From contig OX465117.1 of assembly GCA_949987565.1 (NCBI GenBank), positions 582,776 through 646,775 of the forward strand: a stretch of DNA of 64,000 bases. Direction: 5' to 3'. A program made the translations under genes and the position numbers. The number at the start of each line of letters is the position of its first letter. Within the stretch, counting starts at the first letter, position 1. The notes below the pieces were generated by a model, which saw nothing but the letters and a program-made list of their open reading frames with translations, ran no database searches and had not been told where the DNA came from. The stretch is from Luidia sarsii. Its lineage: Eukaryota; Echinodermata; Asteroidea; Paxillosida; Luidiidae. Shown here piece after piece: positions 20,175-33,531 of the stretch.

Positions 20175-22261
20175 ACCAAAATGCCGCTATACCACATAAG
20201 ATAATGTACTTGATATCTCGACCAGAATGAGTAATATCTCGACTGGAATGAGTATCTTCTTATCAATACTTCTTTCTAAATTTCGACCGCAAATTGTAGA
20301 TGTCATAATTTGGTTGTCTGTCGATCCGTTTATTGCTTTTTGGCTTTTTAGTCTTTTTTAATTGAGGTGTGCTCCAATCGGCCTTATAATCCTGCTTGAT
20401 AAGTTATCTATTATCGTTTATTGGATTAATGGAAACAGACAAGGGACAGGTGTTATGATTTGAAATCACGTGTTTAGATATACAGTAGTTAAGATAAATT
20501 CATATAATAAGTGTAATCGTTTTCCAATTTTACATAAGTATCGCATATCGCCGTTTGTTCACGAGTGATAGATAGCCCATATCTTTCAGTAAAAAGTGAA
20601 ATCTTGGTACCAGTCAGTTAACCTAATCATACATTTCATCAGTTTGCAAATATCACACTTGCTTTGAATTTCGTGAAATACAAGATGTCATTTATTCAAG
20701 TTCGCCATTTCGAATTCATTTTGGTTATGTACGACTGTTGCATGCTGTCTCATAGTGAAGTGGACAGTGTTTGGGACAACACAATGCTATTCTGAACTCC
20801 TCTACAATTCGTTTTTTAACGGACAATGATGTGTTTATCAAAGGCATCTTCTCAGAACAATTAAATATTCTTGAATATATGATTGGAATTAATATAATTA
20901 ATTAATATAAACCCAGCAATGCAAGTCGTTTAAAAAATACTATAATATTATTGTATAGTATCTGACATATGGATACCAAGCTCAAACTTTACACTATCGG
21001 TATGTTTGGAGCGATACTGGTTAATTAACTAAACGCATCCCACCACAGCCTCTTTTCCAACAAAAAATGCACTTCTACCAGAGCACCGACATTTTTATCC
21101 ACCAACTCACACAACTAATATCGCTTCTCAGAAATAGTGCTCTAGCACGGGAACGAACAGACAGTAAGTTGAAAATTTAGCGGAGCTAAAAAACCACACA
21201 ACCTAACGCCTGCTACGCTAAGAAAAGAAGGACGAGAAAATGGCGTCTATTTCCACGAGGCACCGTGGGTGGGCGCTGGAGGGCGCTATTGTTAAAACTC
21301 TTAGCGGGAATGCCTGCCGGCAATAAGAATTATGCAAATGTATTTGCTATACAGGTAACGTATGAGTGACATAGACTATTATGATTATTATAGCTAATGA
21401 AATAATGTCTGAAGCAACTTGGGAAGAAGTGAGCCTGGATTATTTAGTCCAAAGTTATACAAAGGGAATGTGGTAATTTGCAGAATCATTAATGTGCAAG
21501 CTACTAATAGCAAGTGGCTCGTTCTCCCTGAGGAACCCATTCTATAGTCAGTAAGGAACGTGGCAACATGTCTTTCACGAGTCTTGGCTTGCCTCTCTGC
21601 CACCCTGAGGCCTCTGGGGAAACGTCTTCATCGTTTCGAGTCCATTTCGATCGTCGTTAAGTGTCAATGAAGCCCAGATCATGAATACTGCCAATAATCG
21701 AATTGCAACGCCTGGTCGCGTCACCTCAAGGCGAACGGTACAACCCGATCGTTTTACACTAGCGGAGCGGGGGTTTGGATGGTAATTTCGTATCTGAGTG
21801 CGAGGCAATTGAGTTAGCGTGGGGCCCTCAGGTACTGCCGACTATCATGCTAGTGGGAAGTCAAGCAGTAATGGTTGGCACGACTTTCCCGGCTGCTCTG
21901 GTACGTTGCATCAGTGTTATCGTTCTCTTCCCTTCCCAAGCAGTCCGTTCAATATATAATTCTGGATGCATCATGGCTACGAATACAACCCGCCGGCAGG
22001 TCAATGATCGGAAAGGCTTGTGGATAATTCATACAAAGACCACGTTGACATGTCGTGTCGAGTGCAGAAAAAGGTCTCACGATTGGATTTGTCAATGGTG
22101 TCTGCCGCAGGACAATTTTGCGTGAACACCTTGCTTCGCTTCATTAAATGAAAGGATATCTTCCTATAGCACGTACGATAGATTGCACTGAGAGATCGGT
22201 TATAGTTGCTGTCACAAGAGGGCGCTATTCGTGAAGGCCATGACATTCGGAAACCAAGGTA
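20175..22261. other. Intergenic sequence, no gene seen
   Basis: The first kilobase is AT-rich. A more GC-rich part at 21230-21310 contains AAAATGGCGTC and GGAGGGCGCTATTG, and 21575-22130 has open frames of 77-116 codons on both strands without recognisable content. I could not support a gene. Confidence 0.4.
22212..22225 (+). promoter_or_regulatory. CTCF-like motif
   Basis: TCACAAGAGGGCGC agrees with the bilaterian CTCF core (CCASYAGRKGGCRS) at 12 of 14 positions. Weaker cores are near 21275 and 35255. Motif only. Confidence 0.3.
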
Positions 22262-22270
22262 AAAACCAAA

Positions 22271-22453
22271 CGCAGTGGCTGTTGTTACGACAGTCGTCCG
22301 TGTGGTTCCCTGACTTCACAGTATTTGTCAGGATGTTTAGCTCTTGGAACCAGACTATCAGCTAATAGACTGGTTCAACCAGCCTGCAATGCTGACGAAA
22401 TACAATCAAGTCAGGGAACCACACGGACGATTGCCGTAACAACAGCCACTGCG
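22271..22453. mobile_element. Inverted-repeat element (MITE) with 9-bp target duplication, copy 2
   Basis: It has the same ends as the copy at 879-1069 (CGCAGTGGCTGTTGTTAC and inverse). It is flanked by the perfect 9-bp repeat AAAACCAAA (22262-22270 and 22454-22462). The interior is inverted relative to copy 1 and 8 bp shorter. Confidence 0.9.
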
Positions 22454-22462
22454 AAAACCAAA

Positions 22463-23738
22463 AGGTCCTTTCTTTTAAAACATGTCAGATCTTTGTCAGT
22501 AGAGAATAAAGCATTACTTGTTTTGTGCTTGTAAAGGATTCCTTTGACCAATCATGGGGGGACTATGTAGTGACGTCATCTCGTCCCTAATTGGTCGCGG
22601 AATCCCTGCGTCACGTCAAAGCAACCATTACCCAGACATCTCCGATAGGTCAAATAATGCACAATTTGATTGAGGTCCACACAGCGACTTGAAATTAACC
22701 TTTTCCCAACCCCTGCTGAACGATTCAAAAACACGTATTTTCGAGACAGGAGGTGTCTTGCGAAAATGTCTCCTGTATTGTGCATGCACTCCTATGACAT
22801 GCTAACAATTCTTGTTTCATTTGTTAGCGTGAAAAGCTCTATTTGTTCGTGTGCTATTAGAGCAAAGTGACGAATACAGAGATGGAAAACTAACACCTTT
22901 GGCAGACTGTTTAGAAAAGATCTAAATGATTTAGGGCTCTCCCGTCTTGATCATAGCAGGACCATTTTGACCCAAAATGGTCTCGCTATACACTTTTAAA
23001 CTTTGAGATCGGCATACTTTCTGCGTTTTCAAATGATGAATATTTTGCTATGTTCACAGCTTTTGATAGACAAGTTATACCTATTTCTACAGAAAGATAT
23101 CTTCAAGGACTCACGGAAAAATTCCTTTCATTTTCGTCATGTTTTTGTAATTTCATTAGAATAGCCTTTCAATTGCTTAATTTCATTATTATGAGTGGTC
23201 GCTATTGTGAATAGAATGCAAATTGGATTCATCTTATTTTGTATCAAAATAATATTCAAGTGAAGCTCTATTAGTATTAAGGGAACGGACATAAATTATA
23301 TCCTGTGTAAAGTAAAAATTCGCCGCATTTGAATTTTTAGAAATGTGTGCTTCACGCGTGTTGAATAGAGATTTTAAAGTAACACGCCATTCGAATTGAA
23401 ATTTGTTTATCTCACCTTAATTTGTTTTCAAGGTCAGCTTTCGCTACCCATTTTCATTTTTTTCCTGGAAATTCAAAGATTGCTGTCAAAACGTAACACT
23501 TTGTCAGTTTTCAGCAAAGCAAGACTTATTGTTGCCTTTAAAACGCTTACATTTTCACCATTCTGCATGGCTTTGTAGGTGTGGAAAAAGCATTAACTCG
23601 ACAAAATTGCTAATTTGATTCCAGGTGTAAAGGGATTTAGGTTAGTGCTTGGATATTTGTCACTAATTATTGGAAGGTTGGTTTTTAGCCAATTATAAAT
23701 GAGAAATGAGGATGACGGGAATAGCAGTGGCAATAATT
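22463..23738. other. Intergenic sequence, no gene seen
   Basis: It is non-coding and AT-rich, with a degenerate family A fold-back at about 22925-23010 (CTTGATCATAGCAGGACC and a decayed inverse). Confidence 0.4.
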
Positions 23739-23938
23739 NNNNNNNNNNNNNNNNNNNNNNNNNNNNNNNNNNNNNNNNNNNNNNNNNNNNNNNNNNNNNN
23801 NNNNNNNNNNNNNNNNNNNNNNNNNNNNNNNNNNNNNNNNNNNNNNNNNNNNNNNNNNNNNNNNNNNNNNNNNNNNNNNNNNNNNNNNNNNNNNNNNNNN
23901 NNNNNNNNNNNNNNNNNNNNNNNNNNNNNNNNNNNNNN
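23739..23938. other. Assembly gap (200 N)
   Basis: Exactly 200 N bases, so this is a scaffold gap of probably arbitrary length. Frames running across it are meaningless. Confidence 0.99.
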
Positions 23939-24722
23939 TGGAAGCATTGTATTATACCATCTTGTGGCGTACTCGTGCCTTTCCTCCGGACTTGAAATAG
24001 GAAAAAGTAACCATGCTCGCGGTGAGTTTCGGCCCCCTGGAATGTCCCCTGGAAATGCGGCATTAGTGTGCTATTCTTCTAGATCATTCTTTGAGCACTA
24101 GCAGGTAATATTGTACATGTACCATGATCAAAAGGAGATTGGTTACGCTGTACATGTATATACACCACGTAAGTACGGCAACGCATGACAAAAAATGAAC
24201 ATGGTGCTTGTGCTCAACACCTGTGGCGCACAGTAGCAGGTGTTTCCCGTAGCGATGCGAGTGCGCAGTGACAATCAATTAGACAAACATCGGCAGTTTT
24301 ACCTCGCACACACATTCGATAAAAACCGATCTATCTGCTGCTAGTTGCATCTCAAAGTCCATTGTCATTGGGGTTGAAGAAACAATTTCTTCGTGAATTC
24401 ACTGCCCTGAACGGGACAATTGAAACCTTCGGAGTCACCGATAAACCGTGACCAGTATTTCGAGGTGTTTTTCTTTTAACCCTGGACCGTCCTCTGTCGG
24501 CGACACTTACGAGTACGTCAATGATGCTTAAGAAACCCTTAGCGTGCCAAGACCAGACGTAGGGTGCTTTACATGTAACCGACACGCTTGGAAATGACCA
24601 TAGCGATGCATTGTGCATCTCAATATATACTATCTTTATTTATACTGATATCACTAGTATAATCACTAGTATCAAGTATATTGTTTTAACCAGGCTTATG
24701 CCAAACAAAGACGAAAACGCTC

Positions 24723-24890
24723 ATGACAGAAGTTATCCCTACCAGTTTTGTTTTGTCAGCCTTGCCTGGCAGCCAACAACCAATAGGGATGAAGCCTTAT
24801 GCCAGTGCTTCAGCAGACTCTTTTCAATTTGTTAGCCTTGGTTTGCTGTCTTCCACCAATAGGGATGGAGACATGCCCAGCTTTAGACCA
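24723..24890. repeat. Two diverged units of the 84-bp repeat
   Basis: TTTGTCAGCCTTGCCTGGCA, CAACCAATAGGGATGAAGCC and TTCCACCAATAGGGATGGAG repeat the core of the RBM42 intron 6 minisatellite, in the same orientation but 18 kb away. Confidence 0.75.
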
Positions 24891-25245
24891 CTCCAAAAAA
24901 ATTCACTCTCCAAAATCTCTCCAAAAACCCACAACCGCTTCAAAGGAGTGAAAAAGTGTAAATGGAGGACCGCTCGAAAAAGAGTTGTCCTCCATATGGC
25001 TCCTCTATAGATCGTTTGCACCGGCATTTGTTTTACACCGCAGCCATGGGTTTTTCGCTGTATTCGTGCAACATCAAAATTCCTGATATTTGCAAATTGC
25101 AAATGTGTGTGAAGTCGGATTTGTGTTCTTCAAAATTGTGCATTTGTAAAGGTTCTGCTTTGAAACGCTTCAGATTGATTTTTATCTTTAAAATATCATG
25201 GTTAGTGATTTAAAAGCCTCATTTCAAAACGCAATATTGTTGTTC

Positions 25246-25548
25246 TGGGAGACGAATGGACGTCCTACAATTGTAGGACTTCCATTCTGGGAGACGAATC
25301 GACGGCCTACAATTGTAGGATTTCCATTCTTGGAGGCGAATGGACGTCCTACAATTGTAGGACTTCCATTTTTGGAGACGAATGGACGTCCTACAATTGT
25401 AGGACTTCCATTCCGGGAGGCGAATGGACGTCCTACAATTGTAGGACTTCCATTCCGAGAGGCGAATGGACATCCTACAATTGTAGGACTTCCATTCCGG
25501 GAGGCGAATGGACGTCCTATAATTGTAGGACTTCCATTCCGCGACACT
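25246..25548. repeat. 42-bp satellite made of near-perfect palindromes
   Basis: About seven tandem units of 42 bp. In each, 34 bp form an inverted repeat: GAATGGACGTCCTACAA and TTGTAGGACTTCCATTC differ by one base when one is inverted. An 8-bp spacer (such as CGGGAGGC) separates units. It is open in frames on both strands, which is an artefact of the 42-bp period. Confidence 0.95.
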
Positions 25549-25662
25549 TGACATATTTTGTTGTAAAAAATATCAGTGCCAGCAAAAATCATGGATTTCA
25601 CTGGCAATTCCGGTCCTAAAACTTCTTTAAGTGTAAAATAAAGAAATTGGTTTCTTTTCCAG

Positions 25663-25881
25663 GAAGAATTGGGAAGAATTGGGAAGAATTGGGAAGAATT
25701 GGGAAGAATTGGGAAGAATTGGGAAGAATTGGGAAGAATTGGGAAGAATTGGGAAGAATTGGGAAGAATTGGGAAGAATTGGGAAGAATTGGGAAGAATT
25801 GGGAAGAATTGGGAAGAATTGGGAAGAATTGGGAAGAATTGGGAAGAATTGGGAAGAATTGGGAAGAATTGGGAAGAATTT
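25663..25881. repeat. (GGGAAGAATT)n 10-bp array
   Basis: About 22 almost perfect copies of GGGAAGAATT place AATT exactly every 10 bp. The array starts about 115 bp after the 42-bp satellite. The open frames (GKNWEELGRI) are repeat artefacts. Confidence 0.97.
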
Positions 25882-28232
25882 TGTTTTGTGGCAGTTGATT
25901 TCACAGGGAAAAAATGAAAAATGGGAGCATCTCATTATTTCAAAATTACTCTCACCGTGTTTATTCCACTTGTAGGATAGAACTCCATCTACTTGCAGGA
26001 AAGGGAAATACCCTCAACCAGTAAACCTTGTTTCAATCAGTTCTAATTCTACCCCAGATGATCAGGAAGGACCTCGTTAAGAATTTGCCCATAACAGTAA
26101 TCCTTGCCAATAGGCCCATCCATCATTGTCAAAGAATCTGTTCACCAAGACGAAAAGCGGTTGAGGGATGCAACCAACGTTGTAGTTTCTTACAAAACCC
26201 TTTCTCGAGGTCTGCTCCACAAAGAGTCATTCGGGGCCAGGGTTTTGTCGTCTGCTTCTGAATAGGAGCTGTGGCATTTTGTGGTTGGACCGAGGTGTCG
26301 GGAATACGTGTCCTTTGGCATGGATCAAGAGACCATTGTCTAACGCCGTTACAGCAATGGGATAGCATTACCCTCAGCATGTGCACGTAGTCAATCCATA
26401 CCATTAGGCGGTTGGCAATAATTGACGATCTTTGGAAGCTGCGTTAGAAAATCTCCAAATTGACAGTGACAACTTCCATTAGATATACACTCGGAAACGC
26501 CTTGACACTCCTTAATAGTCAACCAATACCTCATACTGTCTTATTGGTTAATGCATGCTAAAACCTTTACAGAAAAAATGGAATTCCTATACTATAATAT
26601 GGAAGTGGTGTATAGTGGTGTATAGTGGGTATAGTGGTGACAGATCTTGGACATCGTTGACCGAAAGGTATGGAAATCAGAAGGTGTCATTTTCTGAAGT
26701 TATCATTTTTTGGCTTTAAATATGCTTCTATTTGGTTTCATGTGATCAGATAATATAAACGAAAACGATAACAAGTTTTCTTAATGATACGTTTCCTAAC
26801 CCGTGCATAACATTCAGAGATAACGGCCGCTTTACCACAGATGAAGGAAACCATTGATTTCCACGAATTGACCGAAACTCGCGAACATTGGAACAGTTTT
26901 GATCATAGCAGTAGTTATTATATGTTTTTGATAAAGAATCATCCTAGGTTTGGAACAGCAAGCCTATTATTGTTTAATTTATTACCATGATGCTACTTGA
27001 AAGTTGAAAATGCTCGGTTTTGCATGTTACCCTCATAAAAGTTCAAAATTGCATTCCATGGTTATTAACTTTAATGGCCCTATACAACATCGGTAAAGGT
27101 CAAAAGATTGCCACAGTTTCTGTGTTAAACTCTTAAACATTCCATAGGCCTACAAGAAATAATGTGAATGTTTTAGCTCAAATGGTAATCTGAGAAAGTA
27201 GAAAAAGGCAAAAAAAACGTCACGGTTTTTGCATCGTTCTGTAGTATGATAAATAGTTTATTACTCGCGAGAAAAAAAACTATTTGTCGATGTTTGAGTG
27301 AATATTTCTCAAAAAGTACAGCATCCCAGACCGTAAGATTTCAACATGAGGATTCTATCATGACCGTCTACAAACTGTGTAAATTAGAAGAAAATCTGTT
27401 GACATCGATGCTTCCCGATCTTCCAATGTTGTATTGGGTCTTTAAGCCTTGCCCAAAATCTACCCATACAAAATAATAAACAGAACGGTCAAGTGTAATA
27501 ATTTTGGTTGTAATGAGCTTCCAGGATTCTGCAGATTTTAAAATTTGACCCAAAAATTATCCATAAAAGGTTTTATAAAATACCTCCAAATTATTCCAAG
27601 AAGCTCGAGAAGTGGCATGAAAACTGACATCGGGTGTAATCCGAGATTTAGCGGTGCACCTGTCGTTGTAGAACACGCACCCTCACATCGTAACTCATCT
27701 CTTCTTGGGTAGTCCCCGGGCACTGTGGATCGCAGGGGATGACTCCAGTCCACCCGGAACAGACCTGGGGACGGATTGTAGTGACATAGTCGCCCGATGA
27801 GAATTAATTGTCTCCCCACGAACTAATAAAGATATCTCCCCTGCCTCGAGCAATGGGCTGCTAATCACACGGCCAATAAACCCACCCTAGAACCAAGCAG
27901 TCTTTGTGTAATGCCGTCTGCGATATTGTGCCTTTTCGTGAATCTCCCATTGTATCATTATTTTGATTTCCCCCAATCTTTGCTTTTCATCGCTTTCATA
28001 TTAAGTTATTGATATGATACAGGTATCAAAAGCAGGCAGAACAAATCAATGTATGAATTAAAAGAACACGGTGGGGAGCGAGCAAGCATACAATTAATCA
28101 AGCACGAAAGTGGCAAGCAAGCTTTAAAAACACAGGCAATCATCCAAATGTTCAAGCAAACAAGCTTACCAGCAACAATATATTCAGCAGACAATTATTC
28201 AAGTAAGCTCATAGCGACAAGAGGGACTAGTA
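25882..28232. other. Intergenic sequence, no gene seen
   Basis: A short (GTATAGTGGT)n stretch lies at about 26605-26645. A region related to the dispersed repeats of 8.2 and 29.7 kb may lie at about 27077-27610. GC-richer sequence at 27640-27860 (with GAGAATTAATTGTCTCC) could be regulatory. No coding sequence could be supported. Confidence 0.4.
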
Positions 28233-28714
<482 letters not shown>

Positions 28715-29649
28715 AACTGTGATCTCCGTTATAACTGACTAATTACGTTTAAAAACAGATCCTACTGGTATTGAGACATGACGCCATTTAAATCGAAAAT
28801 TTTTATCATTAATTTTCAACAGCATTCGGACTTCAATGTTATGTAATTTCACAATTATTACTTTGAACCAATTACGCCAAAGATGACGATTTCGGATTTT
28901 CGTGTGTGGAAATTAATATCAACGGAAACGAAAGCGACACACTGTCGTGTTTTGAAAACAAAATGGATATCAAACAGTCGTCGGTTGAGTCACAGTTCTT
29001 TAAGAGGTCAGTGAGATTGGCGGTCTGGATGTCACTTGTCGACAGCAGTTGTCTGTCTCGTATTCTGAAGTGCTAAATCATCGATAGCCTGCCTATGGTT
29101 ACCGTTGATGTTTGTCAAGAGCCCAATTACACGTAGCGGACAAATTGGACATCGTACCCGATATTTGCGTGGGTGTCGTTGACAAAATGTAATCTAGACT
29201 TTGTTTCTGACAAACATGATACCACACGATCAACTGTGACTTGTTTTATCGGTTGAGGGTCTTCTCTGATTTGGGAGGAGTTGGATGTGAAAATAGGTCA
29301 AGTTGTTCTCAGACTAGGATGGTGAGCCGACTTGCATATGTAATCCACACACTTTGTGGAGTCGGGAATACTAGGCAAATACTAAAGCATCGGACCGACA
29401 TTTTGACGATGGGTCTAGTTGAATGGGGAATATACGCACGTGGTTGGGCGCGAATCTAGCACCTTGTGGAGACCTAGTCCCATAGGTTGAATAGGTCTCC
29501 ACAGGGAAATTGTAAAGGTGGATAGGTCTCTACAAGGTTTTTACGAAACTGGCATTTGGAAATAACTAAAAAAAAGGGAAAATTGTGATGTAGGAATACA
29601 AGGAAGCATGCGTGCCATAAGAGCAGCTGCCTTGATAGATTCAGCAAAA
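28715..29649. other. Intergenic sequence with one possible short first exon
   Basis: No gene is supported. ATG at 28963 in good context opens 44 bp (MDIKQSSVESQFFKR) ending at AAGAG|GTCAGTGAG, a good donor. No partner exon was found. Confidence 0.2.
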
Positions 29650-30012
29650 GCCCCTACACAACATTGGTAAGATCGGAAAACAGAAATGTTCACAGATTTA
29701 TATGAAACTTATGCAGTTTTAAGATGGTTATGGTAGAAACCTCGCACTGAAATATTACTGTATGAAATGACCTATATTTGGAGAACAGAGTAAAAGAAAT
29801 CGTTTACGTCTCACCCCTAGATCTAAACGATAATACGTTGAATGCTGTATTTTTCGCGAAACAAATGAAGCGGTTTTCACCATTTTCTCGAGACTCGGTT
29901 GGCGGATTGAGCTGAAATGTTCACAGGTGTGCTATTGCATGCATATGTTAGATCAGACAACGTATGGATGCTATTCATTGACCTGCACCAATGTCGTGTT
30001 ATCCCTTTAAAA
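29650..30012. mobile_element. Dispersed repeat of about 370 bp, copy 2 (inverted)
   Basis: It runs from CCCCTACACAACATTGGTAA to GTTATCCCTTTAA and is the inverse of 8154-8530 with moderate divergence, including AAATGTTCACAG and GTGCTATT near matching positions. Confidence 0.6.
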
Positions 30013-31669
30013 AATATAGGCTATTTGAGTTGTGAAGAAAAATATCACGATACGGCGCAGAACATTAAATGAAAGGCTTATCAAAGGAACGAGATTAATC
30101 TATCCTAAGGCTACGTGCCAGTGAGACATACGGTAGTTTTATATACATCCATGATTTTTTTGTGTGGACAGAAACCATGTCGATTGATCGCTCACTTCGG
30201 GCTGTCTTTTTGAAGAAGAAAAAAAGCTTATTGAAAACCCGTACAATAGTGTGCCATCTCTTTGACTTTTCGAGATTCATGCTATAGGATGTTTACCCTC
30301 GTCTTGGGCAGGGCTATGTTTTCATGGGGGATGGTTTGACACTGTTTTTTTCCATCCCCGCAAAAAGAGGTGAGGAAATTTATCAATAATAAATCGGAAG
30401 GTTCCAGTGGCTATCGTCAATCCTCCATTCTGTGTGAGAATGAGACGAAATCCTGACACTTCTTCTGATACAGGACGTTGCCAGGGAAAATGTATTTCTC
30501 CTTCATCGTACCGTTGCCATGGTGATTTCTCTTTTTATCCTCCAAATGCCAATAAAGGATTTTTTTTGCTTTAAGTGAAATCTTGGCTTTCTTCTAAGTC
30601 CATCTTTCGGGAAAGTCATCTTCGAAATGACTCTAAAATCGGGAAGATTCTTCAGATGTAAGCAATTGTTCCGCCATCCATTTTCGACAAATTGGTATCT
30701 CACTAATGGATTGATTTTCTATCTGCAAGCTCCTGTTCGAAACGTTATCACGCAAACAAATGTAGCGTTGGCGTGCAATCAAAATGATGAATCAGATGAC
30801 GTCATCCACCTTTAGTGTGTGCGTTGTATGGGTTGTTCAGCACTTGGCATATGGCGTGCCTTTTATGTCATCAACAATCTTTATTTGTCCCTGTCCAGTT
30901 AAAGTACTTAATCCTTCTTATACTCATGGATATTTCCAAACTTTTTTTTTCAGGCTGTGCATCAACGTGCGCCAAAACTTTCTCTGTGTTGTTATTTATA
31001 AAATAATCGTTTTGCTGGCATCCGGAGGTAAGTTTTTTGGTCTGGAAGAGGTAGAGGGAAGTTTCAAGGGAAGAAGTTTCCGATCTTCAATCGACACTGA
31101 AGGAAACGGAGTGTCAGATGTTCAGTAGCGACATGAAACGGCCGTCGAGTCTCCGAGGAGGGGGGAAATTAAAACTGACAAGAGGGTTGGCGGTTCATCT
31201 CCTAAGCGAGACACTCCATCACAGTTGTCACACACGGGCCCGGGCAGTGGCGGTTTTTTTCTTCAATCAGCTACGCGAAACACGCACCGGATTAATTCCT
31301 CCATCGTACGATGATATGACAGCCGTAGGGTCATCAATCACGCCGATAGGGGGCGGTAGACTGGCCACCTCCCACACAAACATGCCTACAGCCACATCAC
31401 AATTAATGGTCTACTTTAACTGATACAAAGCAGAAGCACACTGCCAATCACAACAATATGCACTCCACCAAGTATCCAAACAAGTTAATCTAAGAAGTAA
31501 GCCATAAACTAGATGTGTAAAGTCCGCAGGTGGAGTTAACACCATTTTCTACATGGCAAGGACACGTGATATCGTAATCCTTTTCGTCAAACACGTTTTT
31601 TCTCTCCAAAGAAACATAAATGACGCGAAGATGTGCAGGGAAGTTACTGGAGACGGATTATCGCGCATG

Positions 31670-31745
31670 CGCTCTACCTTCAGTAGCTTCATAATCTTTG
31701 CACCAAAACGGAAAGGGCTTCAGGTCACGTGGTTATCGGGTGGTG
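31670..31745. promoter_or_regulatory. Possible regulatory cluster: NRF1-like and E-box motifs
   Basis: CGCGCATGCGCT (NRF1-type, one position off consensus) is followed within about 60 bp by GGTCACGTGGT (E-box of the USF/MiT type). No gene start could be linked to it. Confidence 0.25.
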
Positions 31746-32297
31746 CTGCCAATGAATATGCATGAACTTGGCGGCATTCCAACCCTAGAAGTCGTATAAA
31801 CACGGTTTAGTGTGGACTTGGGGAGTATACAGATGGTCCCAATCCAAATGTTGATTATTCCTTACCGTGGTAGGCATATATTCTGTGGCAACAATTATGT
31901 TGACGCAGTCAGATTGTCGGGAAATCTGAGCAAATATACAGACAAGTTCTATTTCTAAAGAAAATCTAAATATTGGCAAAATTGATGTAAACATCTGGTA
32001 CTGTGGGCTTGGTTGAAGCGCAAGTTCAAACAATACTTGCCACAGTCTGAAATTTTAGTCAATAATTATTGCGAAATGTACCAAGTGAATAGTCAAATAT
32101 GCTTCACATGAATACATTTATAAAATCTGGTTTTGACATATATCGAAATAGCAAATTCCCAGACACTTAAAAAAAATGTTGAAGAAATTTGCCTTCTGCA
32201 AAAAACAGTTTGCCAAATAACAATACATGTTTTGATTTTTTTTTTAAACAACAAAAGGAAAAACTAACTGGGAACTTTCAAACCAAATTAGAAAAAA

Positions 32298-32385
32298 AAT
32301 GGCAAACAACTTCAACTGGGCCGGGACTTGAACCAGAGGTCTAGAGTTCAAGTCCCGGTCCACTTAATTGTTTTTTTGCCATTGA
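32298..32385. mobile_element. SINE 3' end arranged as a fold-back
   Basis: The left arm (ATGGCAAACAACTTCAACTG then GGCCGGGACTTGAAC) and the right arm (GTTCAAGTCCCGGTCCACTT then AATTGTTTTTTTGCCAT) are inverse copies around a centre of about 11 bases. The B-box is present in both arms. Confidence 0.7.
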
Positions 32386-33163
32386 AACAAAACAGATGAT
32401 TGATTTGTCTTGCTTAGATGGTCTCGGCGCCTGTGAATTTCTTTGTAATGGTCAATATCGTTAACCTTAGCAGTTCATTAATTGTAGTGTGCCGTGTAAG
32501 TGTCATCATCATATGGGCAAACGATATGTTATAATCTAACTAGATACTGTTGTCCAGTTGCGCCAGTGTATACCAGCCATCTCTTTTAAAAGCTCTTTGG
32601 ACTCTCTCAAATAGAAGGAAAATGATGATAAAATGAATGCATCTGACAATTTTATCATCAGTGATGGTCTCATTACGATTTCAATCAGGTAGATGCTTTC
32701 GCGTCGAATATCTTTTATTCTATTAGTACACCTTCTCGCTGGCTTATTTTGTAACCCGACCTTATTCCCATGCTGCTGTATTAACCTCTTTTCGTGTCGT
32801 TCTGGGGGACGTCCAATAGTCTGGCCAATTTACGAGGTTTTATCCTCTCTCTGTCTTTGCCGACGGTTGGTTGCGGGGTCATCAGCTGTTTTTTATCTTT
32901 TTTTTATTTTCGGGAGAAAAATCAGGTCGTTGACATTTCAGTGACCAGTCTCCTGGCCGTGATAAATTGCTTTCCCTAAAATCAAAGACATGAGACGTAA
33001 TCCAATCCTTTTGAGAAAATAAGGTTCCTTTCTGTACATTGCACAGTTTTGCTATCATCTAGGTTAATAATATAGACGCGTGCAGTTGATTTTCACCTTC
33101 ACTATGCATTGTTTTTCTGCAAGGGGCTTTTATACACTAGGAGACTTCAGCAGAGTATATCTT

Positions 33164-33531
33164 TGGCAGAAGCAGGGGCAGGGACAGAGGCAGGACAGAG
33201 GCAGGGGCAGAGGCAGAGGCAGAGGCAGAGGCAGAGGCAGAGGCAGAGGCAGAGGCAGAGGCAGAGGCAGAGGCAGAGGCAGAGGCAGAGGCAGAGGCAG
33301 AGGCAGAGGCAGAGGCAGAGGCAGAGGCAGAGGCAGAGGCAGAGGCAGAGGCAGAGGCAGAGGCAGAGGCAGAGGCAGAGGCAGAGGCAGAGGCAGTGGC
33401 AGAGGCAGAGGCAGGGGCAGAGGCAGAGGCAGAGGCAGAGGCAGAGCCAGAGCCAGAGCCAGAGGCAGAGGCAGAGGCAGAGAAAGAGGCAGAGGCAGAG
33501 CCAGAGCCAGAGCCAGAGCCAGAGCCAGAGA
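33164..33531. repeat. (GGCAGA)n hexanucleotide array 1
   Basis: About 60 copies of GGCAGA with a few GGCAGG, GCCAGA and AGAAAG variants concentrated toward the right end. RGRGRG and QRQRQR frames are artefacts. Confidence 0.97.

Larger units (their letters stand above)
30013..33163. other. Intergenic sequence, no gene seen
   Basis: It contains possible regulatory clusters at about 31280-31300 (GGATTAATTCC) and 31670-31745, and the SINE fold-back at 32298-32385. Open frames up to 114 codons show no recognisable protein. Confidence 0.4.

Noticed and set aside
23593..24101. Frames of 84-156 codons across the N gap
   Set aside because: They consist mostly of undetermined residues.
25246..25548. 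CRISPR-like pattern (palindromic repeats at regular spacing)
   Set aside because: Spacers are identical 8-mers and the genome is animal; it is a satellite.
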